Shown: positions 46,995 to 59,703, counted from the stretch's first letter. The stretch is DNA of 64,000 bases from Puccinia triticina (GCF_026914185.1 NC_070562.1:7192001-7256000); one strand, 5' to 3'. Notes: generated from the letters alone by a model not told the origin. Program-made: numbers and translations.

Positions 46995-48639
46995 GGGCAA
47001 ACGCGTTCGTTTGGTCAGTTTCAGGCTAAAGTGAGCTGAAATGAGTCGCAGACCGCCCTAGCCTGAGGCTAGATTTCAGGTTAAGGCTTGCTAAATTTAG
47101 CTGACCTCAGCCTACCTGAGGCTTGTTGACCCCAGGTCAGCCCGGACCAATGTGTTTGCCAAAATTGTCAATTTAACCCGACAAATGCGACTAACTTAAC
47201 TAAGTCCCTCTCTATGTGGAGGGGGGACGCCGTCCCGCAGGGACTCTCCGAAAAAATGTGAATGCTTTTACACCACGGGAGTGCGCCGACGTTGGTTTGC
47301 TGATTGATTTTGCGGGCAACCTGCAGCCAAACCTCCTTGCTGGCCGCCGTTGTGGTGTCACAGTTTGCAGCCACAGTGTTGGGCCGACCACAAGCGCTGC
47401 TGCATATCTGACAGCAGCAGGGGCAGGTCGTAGACAGGCTGCCCTTGTTCAAACAAATCTCTCAGCGACTCTCCAGGTTGTGAGATTATGTTTTTGGGAG
47501 AGATGAATATAGCCTACAGTTGCGGTACACAACAGGTGCAACAAAACATTTTGGAAACCAGTTTGATTGGTTTTCAAAATATTTTTTTCAATTGAGTCCG
47601 GAAGTCCTGAAGAACAAGTTGGACTACCCATTTTCAGATATTTTTGCAATATTTCTGGAACCACCTGAGGTAGTTTTAAAACTATCTGGAAACCAATTTG
47701 GTTTTAAAAATATTTCCAGAACCATTTGAAATGGTTTTGGAAACCGTTTGGATGCTCCTTCTCTCAAGGCACGGTTTTTGGACACTTTTGGTGCACCCAT
47801 GGTGTAGTCATCTGTCAGTACCAACCCGCGGGCAAAAGTTGACAACCAGACGCAGGGCAAACCTGAGAGTGTAAAATAGGCCCAAAACTCACATTGACCA
47901 CATTTTTGGGGTCTTTGGAGGTTGTAGATTCTAAATCTATGTGGGCTTGCTGATTGCTCCAGCCAAAAAAAAATTCTTTTTTTTTTGATCTCTGCAATTG
48001 GGACCTGGGCATATATACATACTATAAGGCCATGTACATGGACTTATACTTATTTAATGGGATTATGGAGCTTTCTAAAGCCATGATCTCATGTTTAATT
48101 CACACATCTGTGAACATAAGATAGCTTCAAGCCTCAAAGCTGCTTAATGGGTCTTGATAAAAATGAAAAGATAAGATAGTTTTTGCCCCAGAAAAATCAA
48201 CCAGGCAATGAGGTCAAGCTGATCTTGAATTTCTCCCATTTTTCTCACCCATGGCGGATGTCCAGCTGACTCCAACTACCAGTCTCCCCACGGGGCTCCT
48301 ATGTTTTTTTTTGAAAAATTCCGGGCCCCCCAATTGGGACCAGCCAAAAGTTTGACCCAACGGATGCCTACCGCAACTTTAAGCAATTCTGCCTCGGTAG
48401 AATCACCATGGTTATGTACACACAAAAAAAAAGGTCAAGTATGTATGCTGACCATCTCAGGTGCCCACCCTCCCAACCAGCTGCAGGCGGATCTCATCGA
48501 GTATGACCAATACCAATTGCCGACGTGGGTATTGGTCAGACTGGAACAGACCAGAATGGCTGGAACAAAATGTTCATTGAGGGGAGTAGTTTGCTCCCTT
48601 CTCGCTGACTGGTTGGGGTTGGCCATTGAAGGCTTGGTC
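46995..48639. other. Repeat-derived spacer
   Basis: 47040-47150 has many CCTGAGG/GGTCAG inverted words. 47190-47250 is another CTTAACTAAGTCCCTC end with a GC hairpin. 47540-47750 repeats ATTTGGTTTT and GGAAACCAATTTGG words in both orientations. 48300-48640 is unassigned. No gene. Confidence 0.45.
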
Positions 48640-48787
48640 CCAAAGTTAAAAACAAAGAAAGTAGTAATTTTCTTACAATCACATTACTGTATGCAGCCTG
48701 TCATACAGGGGCTATACAGACTTTGAGGCTGAAAATAACAGTCCAAAATTTGGGCCTACCCAACCGCAAGCTTTTCAAGAATGGCTG
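48640..48787 (-). mobile_element. Partial Tc1/mariner MITE related to 9524-9885
   Basis: Reading the minus strand from 48787, CAGCCATTCTTGAAAAGCTT and the following 120 bases align with the start of the element at 9524. TA follows at 48788-48789. The other end was not found, so it is truncated or too diverged. Confidence 0.65.
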
Positions 48788-49339
48788 TACAAGAAAGTAG
48801 AATATACACACCCGGCATCAAGAGTTCAGCCTTGATGACCGGTACAGACCAGCTACCTGGCCGTCAAGCTTGATCACCAATATATGCTGACACATATGTA
48901 GATGAGCGCCAATTGGTACAACCGGTGTAAGACTCAAAAGTGGTTGTGAAACCCTTTTGCTGAATGGAGAAGGGGATGATGGAGGTGCAAACTCTGCCCT
49001 TCTATACTATCAGATAACAAGACCCACCAAGCTAAGCTTGGCAAGTTTTAATCAAGTGATAGGTCTGGTCTAGTTCCAGATGAAGTTGTTTGATGACAGG
49101 TATGTGAGATTTGAGAGTGAGTTCAGTAGTTATTTGCAAATATAAGGGTTGTAGTGATGGGTGAAGGTGATGGTAAGTGTGAAGGGTGGTATGTAAATAA
49201 CTGGGGAATACTGAGCTGCCGGAAAAACAACTGGGGGAGAGAGCTCCTTATATAGACAAATGTGAGGGATTTTATCTACAAGGGGGACCCTGGATGAGGG
49301 ATTTTAGCTGGTGGGCTGCATACAAGTGGTGTCAGAAGA

Positions 49340-49560
49340 TACTAAATACAGACAAAAAGTGGGGTGAGAAATGAAAGATGAGGTCATACTATGCAAGGAG
49401 TGCATAAACAAAGCGGGGAAATGTCAAATACAGAGGTACTTCATGCAAGGGGAGCATGAGTGGTGTCAGACTAATGCAAGGAGTGCAGAAATGGGGTCAG
49501 AAGACTGCATGCAGCTGCAAGGGGTGCATAAATGAAGCGGGGACATGTCAAATACAGAAG
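49340..49560. repeat. Degenerate tandem repeat with ATGCAAGGAGTGCATAAA units
   Basis: At least five imperfect units of TGCAAGGAGTGCATAAA followed by GCGGGGAAATGTCAAATACAG occur at 49395-49560. Upstream at 49240-49300 a TTATATAG and GTGAGGGATTTTA stretch resembles 59100-59135, hinting at a shared promoter-bearing repeat, possibly a long terminal repeat. I could not find its limits. Confidence 0.5.
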
Positions 49561-50046
49561 AAATGGGGTTGGTCCCCTGCATATGCAGTGGAGATAAGAG
49601 GTATAGAAAAGAGTATGTGTTTGGCTGGGGATGAGTATGCGTATACCTGGGAAGGGTGACTTGAGGGGTGTGACAGGTTAATGACTGAGGCTGGCCGTGT
49701 CCATGAGCGTCCAAGAGGGTGTAACTTCCAATCCTGCGGGGTTCCAGTGACGCTTCCAGTGGTGACTAGGGGTAAAATTGGCCGTAGAATCCATTCATGA
49801 GGTCTATTTGGTGGTATCTTGAGGCCTAGGGTGAGTAAATATATGTATGAGAAAAAACTTTTGATTTTTCACTTTTCCGTCTACCACACCGGCCACGGGG
49901 AGGGGTAACACACAAGTCCTGTATATGGCCAGGTCATTCCGGTCATTGAGCCTCAATGACTGGTCTGTTCCAGCAGTTAAAGCACCCGCTTCCCGGGGAG
50001 GCTACTTGGCATATTGGTCGCTTTTTTTTGTTGCACATTTTTTTTT

Positions 50047-50420
50047 TGGACTTACTTCACGCACTGCAAAAAACACTTCGCGCACTGCACAGTGCGCAGA
50101 TTCCCAAACACTTCCCGCACTGCAGGTAAACTACGCAACTTTTTGAAGATTTTTCATGGCCAATCAATAGACAGGCTTCCCATTGGCCCCGCTGAATGTT
50201 TTGGGAGTTTTTCAAAGCATTCTTCTATGTTTAAAAAAATCATTAAAAACCAGAAGAAATGTAGGATTTGGGCGCCTAAAAAACAAGGTTCCCATAGCCC
50301 AAAAAATTCAAATAATTTATTAAGTAATGAAAAATGTAAGAACAGCTACTTCAAAACTTTTCAGCCAAAAACCTATATCCATGAAAAAAATATTGCAATC
50401 AGAATCCACTGTTCAAAGAT
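50047..50420. mobile_element. One-armed copy of the GGACTTAC/GCGCACTGC foldback family
   Basis: Begins GGACTTACTTCACGCACTGC with three more GCGCACTGC boxes, then follows the arm of 60732-61464 at lower identity. The matching right end is absent, so the copy is truncated. Confidence 0.7.
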
Positions 50421-50976
50421 ACCGTCCCAGTTTTATTAAAGACCCAGTGGAAGTCCAACGCATTGGCAATGAACAATTGTTAGCAATTTGAGGTGCACAA
50501 AATTATATTTACATTTCTGCTACCACGTCGAGGATACCCCAACAACCTGCTGAGCACAGCTCAAACAAAAAAAAAATTCAATGTCAAAGTGATCTGAAAG
50601 AGACCCAAAAGATTTTTTAATTCACTTGATCAAGACACTTTTTCTTTATTTGAAGACTGAACAGGTGGCTAGTGAGAAAAGTTGTTGGAGCGTGACTTAT
50701 GTTCCAAATAATTGGCAACAAGTTTCACCGACACGTCTCCATGAAGTTGAGAGGAATTCAAGATATCATTCATAGATAGTTAACCACAAGATTAATAAAT
50801 ACACAATTGCACCATTTACCCAAGAGCATGACAAATAAAAGATATTATGACAATCTGCATATATGAATACAACGCCAGTTATTTACAGATACAACGAGAC
50901 TATGTACGTTAGATGCGCTGAAAAATAATGATAAAAATGCGAAAGAAGCCTTGGGCACTGATAAATGGGTTGGCAC

Positions 50977-53900
50977 TCATACGGTATACTCCCCACATTT
51001 ACTCAGAGTACTCAAGAAGCCGTTCTGCTTGACAATGAGTTCCTGATAAGTTCCTTGCTCGACAATATGACCCCTGTCCATCACGATGAGTCTATCGCAG
51101 AGTTTCATGACGTCCTCCTTGTGGGTAATGATTACCGAGGTTTTGCCGATCTTGATCTCCATAATGGTCTTGAGTATTTCTGTTTGATTGATGGCATCCA
51201 AGGCGGAAGTACATTCGTCAAAGACTAAAATCTTCCGGTTCTTGTTCAAGAGTGTGCGAGCTATCGAGAGTCTCTGGGCTTGACCAGAGGAAATTAGATC
51301 GGAGTTCTCGCCAATCTTGGTGTCCAACTTGAGAGGAAGTCGATCCACAAACTCAGTAAGATGTACCTGCTCTATTACGGGTTCAACTTCAGTCTTGATT
51401 ATGTGTTTTTTCATGTTTTCCGAGTTGTTACCGGCTCGGGTGCGAGGCATGTGGCCATAAGATATATTTTCGAATATCGTTGCGTTAAAGAGGACTGCAT
51501 GCTGAGTGACCATGCCGACTTGTTCCCTCACATGACGCGCATCAATCTGGGAAATATTGAATCCATCCAGTCTGACAGAGCCCGAATTGGGCTCATAAAG
51601 TCGGTGGAGTAAGGCGGCAATGGTCGATTTTCCGGAACCAGAAGCTCTGGAAAGAATAAGGTCCGGCGCTTAGTCAAGGGAGTATCGTACCAGATGAGAC
51701 AAAATGAAGGTTTACTTACCCTACAATACCAACACATTCACCCGGCTGAACCACAAATGATGCACCCTTCAGAACTGGAACGTCTGGTCTTGATGGGTAA
51801 GTGAAATCAACTTGTCGAAATTCTATTTGGCCCATGAGTGGTATTCTAAGGTCGCCTTTTGTTTCTTTGGATCCAATTGGCAATGAGACTAGTCGTATCA
51901 GGTCCATTGAAGCCCTTACTGATTTTGAAAAGGAGGGAACTGAAAACACGAGTAGATGTGGATTATCAATAAAATGTCAGTCGAGAATAAGAACCATCAC
52001 AAATGCTTACCGCTACCAACGATTTGTCCAGCAAAAGTTACTGAAAATATTATCAATGAGAAAACTTGCAGTAACTTTTCGAAGGTGTAAAGGCCTTTTA
52101 TCACCAATACCGCTCCGACATAGAATAATAAACCTAGTATTTGAGTTTAGTATCAGTATCCTATGTCTTATAACGTGGGAATGACCAAATAATTGACCGT
52201 CGGCCAGGTACGTCATGGCAATATTTAATCCAGATGAAATACCATGCAGAGGAGCGGACCGGATGAACATCTTTCGAGACTTGATTGAAGACTCGATGAA
52301 TCGTTCTCGCATGAGAGGTTCCAGTGACATTGCGCGGATTGCTTTGGTATTACTGATGGTCTGTTTTACGTTTGATTTTAGAAACTGGTGTTAGTCTTGA
52401 TTCATAAGAATGCCACATAGTCGAGAGAGACCGTCCTTACCAGATGAAACTGGTTCGCAACTTGTTCTCTTAAGATTTTGTTGAGAAGCTCAAACTTGGA
52501 GCTAAGCTTCCCACTCCCACCTACGATGAAGAAGAATACTGGCGCTAACGACAAGCCCACAAGTGTTAATTGCCACCCTATGACTAAAGCCCAAACAAAA
52601 GTAAGCGTAATCAGGGTGAGAACGGTCAAAATATCCGCTAATATTTGCCCAATGAGATCCTTGCAATCGGCACCGTCTTTGATCAAGCGATTAATTAAGT
52701 TTGCCGGAGAGTTTTGAGTCTGATCGAACCACTCTTGATCTTGCAAAACGATTTTTTCAAACGCGACACTCCGCATGCTCTCGAGCCACATCGTGCTTGA
52801 TTTTTCCATGATGAATACTCTCAAAAACGCTAGAATGCCGTCTGCGATTGCGATAACAATGATATATATCGAGTTTTTGAGAAGAAAGCCAGGAGGTGGG
52901 TTGGCAATTTTGCCCAATAGGTTTCCCAAGACGACAGAAAATAGGGGTGTCATTGTGCCCGAAGCTATGCTAACCAGACATCCAAACAAAGTTAGCCATT
53001 TTTGATTTAGTGTGGGTGCGATATTCTTGAAGAGTTGAGGAATGGACCAGGTCGAGGTGGTGGAAGTGGGGATGTCGATCTTGTGATGGGTTTTGCAGCC
53101 GAATCTGTATTTGGGTTCATGAGGCACTCCTGGACGATCGCTTTCTACGTTTGCTAATTCCTCAGGCGACCATTTTTTCCTTCGCTCTGGAGTCAACTTC
53201 TCGGCGCTTTCTGGATTACAGTCGATCTGGCTGTTGAGTTGGTTTCTACGACTGGAGGCTATCTTACTCGCTTGTAGCATGACGGAGGCAGTGAACTCTC
53301 GGTATTCATCATCCTCTTGCTCCACTGTACTTAGAACTTTAGACCTTCTGGTCTTACTTCCTACATGCTGGCCACCATTCAATTTGAATAGATCCATCGA
53401 GTACCTCGAATATCTGGAACCGCGCGGCTTCTGGGAGGAGTTTTTGGTCAATTCCTCGGCGGAAAAACTAGATCAGAGCGAGGGACGTCGGTCTCGAGTG
53501 GAATCTTCCTCCTCTGGTGGTGAACGGCGAGCTGAACGTCGCCATGCATTCTGAGGGGAGGAAAATCCCGGGGCAAGCCCACTTTGCTGAGGGCCGAGGA
53601 AACTTCCGTCAGATTTCAGGGCGTGAATAAAACCATCCAAAAACGTCATCCTCTTTCGTGATCCAGGGAGGTTATTTGACTGAGAGCCAAGACCGTCATT
53701 TGGAGGTACAGAGAACGTGATATGCCCGTTAGCAGCTATCTCTTCGAGCTCTTGTAGTTCAGATGTGTCGATCGTCTCCCAAGTTTGATCAGACATTCGT
53801 GGACGGCTAGATTCAAACTTGACCTTTGGTGCGATTACCATCGGTGATTTTCTGGAATTTGTTGATTTTCTTGCCATTTGCTTAAAAAGGCTGGTGCTGA

Positions 53901-56494
53901 GGGATTGGCCTTCAAGCTTGTATCGATAATCGCTCTGGACATTTCGACCAGCTTGCATAACATACACATAGTCTTTGGGTCCAATGGGTTTCAGGTCGTG
54001 TGTTATGCAGATGGTAGTTTTGTTGCTCCGCCATTGTCGAATTGCATCATACATCAGAGCCTGGGTTGTCAAGTCTAACGCCGAGGTAGCTTCGTCTAAC
54101 GAGATCAAGGTTACACGTGTCAGCGAAAAGGAAAAAGTGGAAGGGAAGGTGGTGAGATGGGACAAGAGACTTGTCGGAAGTATTGAAATCACTTACCAAG
54201 GATTAAGATAGGGGCGTTGCGAATCCAAGCGCGTGCCAGACCGAGCCTTTGCTTCTGCCCTCCACTGAGACTCTGAACTCCCTTCGAACCAGTTGCGCCG
54301 CTTGGAAGCTCATTCCCAGATGTTTGTTCGTCTGTTTCGGAATCCAATTTGGTATCGTAACCTTGGGGCAAGTCGCTTATGAATTCATGCAAAAGCGCAA
54401 ACTTGGCGGCACGAACGACTTCTAATCGCGAGACGCTGCGCCAGTCACGAGTACTTCCTACACCGATCGCAATGTTTTCGTGAAGAGTCCCAGGCAGCAG
54501 AAACATCGAGGTGAGTCCACTGACAAGGCAGAATTGATTTCGGTACCAGTTAGGGTCTAGCCAGCCAATCGACCCAAGCTCATCAGCCTCAACTGAACCT
54601 TTCATGATAGGATACAAGCCCATGAGGACAGCACTGATGGTTGATTTGCCACTGCCTGACTCTCCGATTATGAATGTGAAATCTCCTGAGGGGAAAAACA
54701 TTGATACGTCATCTAGGTTGGGTTTGTTCGGAGTTTGAGTGATTAACGTTGAGGCTTTGGGTGGGAAATTGTAAAATGTCGGCTCATTCGATGGATAATA
54801 GAAAGTAACAGCCTTCAATTCGAGCTGTCCCTTGAAATCTGCTGGTATCAGCTTCCTTAGGTGTCTCATGCGTGTTTTTCGGGACAGACGCCATTCCGGG
54901 GGCGCGGGTTGAGTTCGGGCGCGAACTTGTTGCGCATTAGAGATCATTGACTGGGTTGGAAGCGCGCCGCATGATGAAATTTTGTGGGCGTTTCTGAGCT
55001 TTTCTCCGTTCAAGTTATTCGTCGACGAAGATGTGACCGTGGATGCAGTAGGCGACCAAGAGCGGATTAAGCCACGAGACCGGCGTTTCGATTGTTGCAT
55101 CGTGCTCAATGGCACCAACTTTGGAGGCGAATCAGACTTGCCGTTCGGTGGCTTGGTCGTGTCAAAGGTGTAGTCAGTCATCACGGCTTCTTCCAGCGAT
55201 TTGGGACTCAATGAACCCGAGGATTGATCCATGAGCGCGATCAAGTTCAGGATTGCCAACTGGGCTTTCTCGAGGAAGGTTAACATTGGCATGAGCATTT
55301 GCAGATACGAACTTGCGACTAGACAAGACCAGAAGACGGTGTTGACGTCCCCCGTTGTAACTTCTTGAGCGGTTATCAACTTGGAGCCGAAGCCGAAGCC
55401 TTGTACGAACATCAAAAGAGAGAGGCATTGGCAAATGCCCAAACGGACGGCCAAAATGCGCACGAAAGCGACGTAATTTTTAGAAAGCTGGGAGGACAAG
55501 CGGACCAGCTTGACTATCTCGAGAGGCTGTGCGCTGAAAGCTTTGACGATTGAGATCGTTTTGACCATCCTTCCAATTTCCGTAGACAGCGCAGATTCAA
55601 GGAAACTGTGTTTTTGGAATAAGGGTCCCGTCAATTTAGCCGATAGTGCCGTCAGGATCGTCACGAAGGGTATCGTACAGAGGATGACGAGGCTAAGCTT
55701 GTAAGACTTGGTAAAAGCGAGGATTGTGTTCACTAGGAGAGTTACGGTGTACTGAATGATCATCCCCATACGTCCAGAAATCGCTGCTCGGATATCTTCG
55801 GTTTGCCTAGAAGAACCAGAAGCATGTACAATTCAATAAGTAGATCTGATGAAAATGTTACTTGAGTTTTATTCGAGAATACTCACCTGGCAAACCGCGC
55901 CATAAGGCCAGCTGGGGATTGAGAGGTCGCAGAACGATCATCTGTTGGACAACTGTCCTTGTTTGCGGACTCTTCGCCCGAAAATTGGTATCTTGTTTTC
56001 ATTCCATTTTCGAACCAGCCGAGCTCTCTCTGGGAGACCGAATCGTAGACGGCTGCCTGAATCTTTTCGCATATCTTGGAGCCGTTGATAGCCCAGAGTG
56101 TATGCGTGACCAGACTCAGAAGGAAGGTTGCGCCGCCTAGGCAGACGAGTTTGATAGCCACTTCTCCGATTTTCTGCCGCAAGGTATCCTTGGCCTGCGC
56201 GATGATAGCCGGGGAGTCGGGTGCACCCGTCGTCGCAATGGTATAATCGGCGAATAATTGGAATGCTTGTCCGACCAATATTGTCATGTAAGCGGGTAAA
56301 AGACCGGACAGCACAGATAGAAGAAAAGCGGGCAAAACAAGGAGTACATAATCCAACTTGGAGGTAAAAGAGAATATGATGATAAGAGACTTGAACAGGC
56401 CGACACTTCGCGCGTTAGGAGTTGGTTGGGAGCTTCCCCGATCGTCTTTCTCGCGCGCTGGCAGCGACTTCTCTTCCATGATGTTGGTGTCCAT
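50977..56494 (-). CDS. STE6: Full-length ABC transporter, STE6-like, with one in-frame TGA
   Basis: Seven exons: 56494-55887, 55806-54197, 54095-52441, 52360-52198, 52133-52011, 51939-51720, 51646-50977; sum 5049 nt, 1682 codons plus stop. Layout is membrane domain 1, nucleotide-binding domain 1, long linker, membrane domain 2, nucleotide-binding domain 2, as in the yeast a-factor exporter Ste6 and related ABCB pumps. Domain 1: Walker A GESGSGKST (about 582), LSGGQKQRLGLAR (about 714), Walker B ILILDEATSALD restored across intron 2. Domain 2: Walker A GASGSGKST (about 1460), degenerate signature ISSGQAQRLSIAR, Walker B ILVFDECTSALD. Codon 947, in the linker, is TGA (53475-53473), yet the frame is open on both sides. 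Either a nonsense allele, readthrough, or an intron I cannot place. Substrate (a lipopeptide pheromone?) is inferred from family likeness only. Confidence 0.85.
53473..53475 (-). other. In-frame TGA inside the ABC transporter linker
   Basis: Reads RRPSL-TGA-SSFSAEELTKNSS in one uninterrupted frame. A CGA to TGA transition would create it. Of the possible introns spanning it, only weak-donor ones (for example 53644-53468) keep frame. Confidence 0.75.
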
Positions 56495-56611
56495 CGGGGG
56501 GCTTGAGTGGAATCTATCTGGGGGAAGAGATGGTCGAATGTTAAGCTCGAGGGATCTCAGTCTTGCGGAGTGCCGACGGAGCTTTCTTCTGACTGAGCCC
56601 ACGACATGCAC

Positions 56612-57271
56612 TTTAACTCAGTCGAACGTCTGAATTTCTCTACCGGCCTACTGGACTAGGAAGGGGGAGACAAAGGCAAAAATGCCCCGTTCGGCACACT
56701 CCTTAGCCAGTATCCCGCATGGGATATCCAGTACAAAGGGCATACCTGCCTAAGGGCATAAAATGCTTTAGGGCATAGCCAAAGGCTTCTCCCTGCTATA
56801 TGTATGCCCTCAGGAGGTATTTCCTCAATCGGCATAGTCTGTCTGAGGGCATACCAAGGGTCCTCTCCCAAGTAGACGGTTTTGACTGTACATAATCCGG
56901 GATATCTGTCGAGGGACCGCGGATCAAGCCAGATATCTGAAACCCGAGGTTCCGAAACCTGCGGATATGGGCGGGTGTTTCTGGATCTGAAGCGGGGCTT
57001 TTCAGGATGCAGAGGCTCAGCGGAATCACGCACAAGATGAGAGGAAGCTGGCAAATGGCCGGAATATGAAAAGGAACTGGGGGAAAAACCCCTACACGAG
57101 AGAGGATGCCTTGTAAGGGCACCTCAAACAGAAACACAAGGACAAACAACCACAGCCGCAACACCGCAGGGCTAATTCAACAAGGCCGTGGCGCCACGAC
57201 CGCGCGGCCGTACTCTTCAGCGAGCTTAACTGCCTCTCGGAGAAGGCACGAAGCGTCTCCGAAGGAGAGGC
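56612..57271. other. Upstream region of the transporter with hairpin-like words
   Basis: 56690-56880 repeats GGGCATA/TATGCCC words in both orientations, suggesting an old palindromic repeat. 57215-57271 is a CGAGCTTAAC end with GC-rich hairpin, of the 9-bp-duplication family. No gene. Confidence 0.5.
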
Positions 57272-57274
57272 TTA

Positions 57275-57573
57275 GGCCCCGTTTGGAGCCGATATAATCC
57301 AGGCGATATATGAGTTTTTTTGCATGACATCCTATGTGACATCTGATCAGGTCCGCCAAAACTTCGTCAGATGTCACAAGTTTCCAGATTATATCGCCCA
57401 ATTGGAGGACTTCCCGTCAATCTGGGAACTCAGATTTTTCCAGATTTTGCGGGGAAATCTGGGCTCGATCGTCCCAAATCCTAGATCTGCCTAGATTTCC
57501 CTGCAAAATCTGGGAAAATCTGGGTTTCCAGATCGGCGGGAAGTCCTCCATTATATCGGCTCCAAACGGGGCC
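57275..57573. mobile_element. PIF/Harbinger MITE, 299 bp
   Basis: Ends GGCCCCGTTTGGAGCCGATA and inverse, flanked by TTA (57272-57274, 57574-57576). The first 13 bases equal those of the complete Harbinger element at 31211, which could mobilise it. A second inverted-repeat element (57404-57549, GGAGGACTTCCCG ends) is nested inside. Confidence 0.85.
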
Positions 57574-57576
57574 TTA

Positions 57577-59455
57577 GGACTAAAGTCCCATTCTTTGCCT
57601 GAGGCTGAGGGACATTTCCACAGAAAACCATGATTCTTGTGTTTACATCTTTTTTATGTACTCATTTCTCTCAGCATAAAATTCAAAGCCTCTTATGCCA
57701 TGTTGTAGCCCTGATTCTCAGCTTTCTTGTACATATTTTTTCAATCAAGTTTTTCACAAACTCGCTGCTCAGCGGCCATTCCTGTGAGGGGTTGTCTTGA
57801 GCAATGTGATGAAGCCATCAGATTATCAAAAGGTCAAGGTTGGTCACACTCTTGAGTCTCACCGGTTTGTTCAGTATTGAATTAAGAATTACAGGTCTCT
57901 TGTCAATACAGAATTGCCACTGGAGGTATGTCAAATCTTATTTTCATGTGTTTAGGCCGGGCAGGCTATCTGGGGAACATTGGGCCAGATAAAGACTCTT
58001 GGGTGGATTTTTTACAAACAATTTTTTTCCAAGGGATGGGGGTAGCTGTCACCAGGGGGGAATGTGTGGCAATCTCTAGAGAGTGCCAGACTATAATTTT
58101 ATCAGTCAAATGGTCTGATGTGGGTTGAATGCCAACTGTAACCCTTTGCTAGACTTTCTTCTCAATCCAAGCATAAATTTAGGTGAAGTTGTTTCCAACT
58201 GATCTTCCTCAACGCCAACACATGAAAATCTCCCTTGTGGAATTGTTTTTCTGGTCCATCTTGATCACATTCTGGATGTTAACTTCAATGCACAAGATGT
58301 GGTGCCAAGCATTTGACTATACTTATGCTAAAAATATCCTTGACTAAGTGACAAGGAATATTTTGGAGAGCTGATTTCTTTCATTCAAAACACATGTAAA
58401 ATGAGATTGTGCAAAAAACTTCTAAAATGTAGCAACTGCAAAGTCTCAACCAAGTGGTAGATGAATCCTTCCGGCATGTTTCTGTCATGCCTATTCCTGT
58501 GACAAATTGGGAGGTAAGTGATGTTAAAACCAAATGTCTATTCTTTGAGTATCAAACAGTGCCAAAGATGGGAAAAGCTGTGTAACTTATAACTTTCCAC
58601 ATTGCAATGCAGTGAAATGTGAACAATACTAGGGGCTGTTTTCCCTACAATGTTTAACAAAGGATGGAATACTCATGAAAGGTAAAGTTTGAAGTGTCAT
58701 CAGCTGTTATTTTTTTACCGCACCTGGCATATGAGAATACACATTGCAAAATGTTCATAGTTTTACCACCACCTGACTAAAAAAATGTGGCTAGTTGTGA
58801 AATTAATCAAGTTTCTCAAGAGAAAGTTTGTAGATTGGTGGATATCAACAGGTTCATCAATATTTCAGTGATCCTGGAACCAGCAGTCAAAAGATTTCAG
58901 AAACTGGTCTGAGAAATCCAAGGTGAACAGTGAATTCTGAAATGCCCATGCACATCCCAGCATGGGTAACACCTTTTGTCTTGTAGATTGATTATCTTCA
59001 CATCTTTTCCCTAAATTTTTCTGCCAATTTGTTCCTACAGGTGGCATGCTTTCAGGGGAGAATTGCCAGCGTGAGGAACAAATGGTTGGAGAGAGGCCCC
59101 CTTTTATACCCGTGGGTGAGGGATTTTAGCTCCAAGGGAACAGGCTTTGGTGGGCTAAATATCTAATGGGGTACATCCCTACAACATATAGTTTGACAGG
59201 AGCACAGCATCAAAGGGACCTGCCCTAAAGAAACAGGTTGCTAACTACCATAGAAAGGGTGCAACCCCGCAGGGCATTATAAATACAAGCAAAATTATGC
59301 ATATACATTATGCATATGTAATGCAAATTCAGCTTGAAGAAAAATAAGCAAGAGAAACATTCCCTGTGACAGTTTGAAATCTGTGTAACTCCTAAACCGG
59401 TGAAGATAGTGTCAGAATTCTGCCTCATCTTCTCCGCTCACAGCCTCTTTCTCTT
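57577..59455. other. AT-rich spacer, possible decayed retroelement
   Basis: No intact coding frame. 59080-59290 has TTTTATAC, GGGTGAGGGATTTTAGCTCC and TATAAATAC, resembling part of 49.2-49.7 kb. A long terminal repeat is possible but unproven. Confidence 0.4.
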
Positions 59456-59458
59456 TTC

Positions 59459-59703
59459 CATCATTAATTAGTGATGCTCAACCCCCCCTTTCCAACTCAT
59501 CTTTTTCCATCACAGCATGTGATGTACCTCATTTTCCATCACAGCATGTGATGTACCTCATTTTCCATCAATAATTTTTGATGTCTTTCCATTACTAGTT
59601 GTAATGCCTCATCTTTTCCATTGACAAGTGTCAATGTCTCTTTCCATATGTTTGATTTTATATTAGCATACATGTAGTGTCTTCTTCCATCTCAAAGGAG
59701 ATG
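59459..59703 (+). repeat. Array of short hairpins with compensating stems
   Basis: Six hairpins in tandem, each preceded by TTCCA, opening with CAT and closing with ATG: 59459-59476, 59508-59524, 59537-59553, 59566-59583, 59590-59606, 59619-59636, plus a seventh at 59688-59703. Stems differ (CATCAC/GTGATG, CATCAA/TTGATG, CATTAC/GTAATG, CATTGACA/TGTCAATG, CATCTC/GAGATG) but remain complementary. 59645-59650 (CATATG) is an imperfect member. Confidence 0.8.

Noticed and set aside
48301..48726. 141-codon plus-strand frame
   Set aside because: Overlaps repeat DNA related to the 9524 MITE and looks like translated repeat.
53468..53644. A 177-nt intron that would remove the transporter TGA in frame
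   Set aside because: The donor GTTTTTGG is far from the donors used by other genes here and the interval reads as linker protein; kept only as an alternative.
49240..59290. A pair of long terminal repeats spanning the transporter gene
   Set aside because: Similarity between 49.2 and 59.1 kb is limited to promoter-like words; no TG...CA ends, primer site or coding remnants found.
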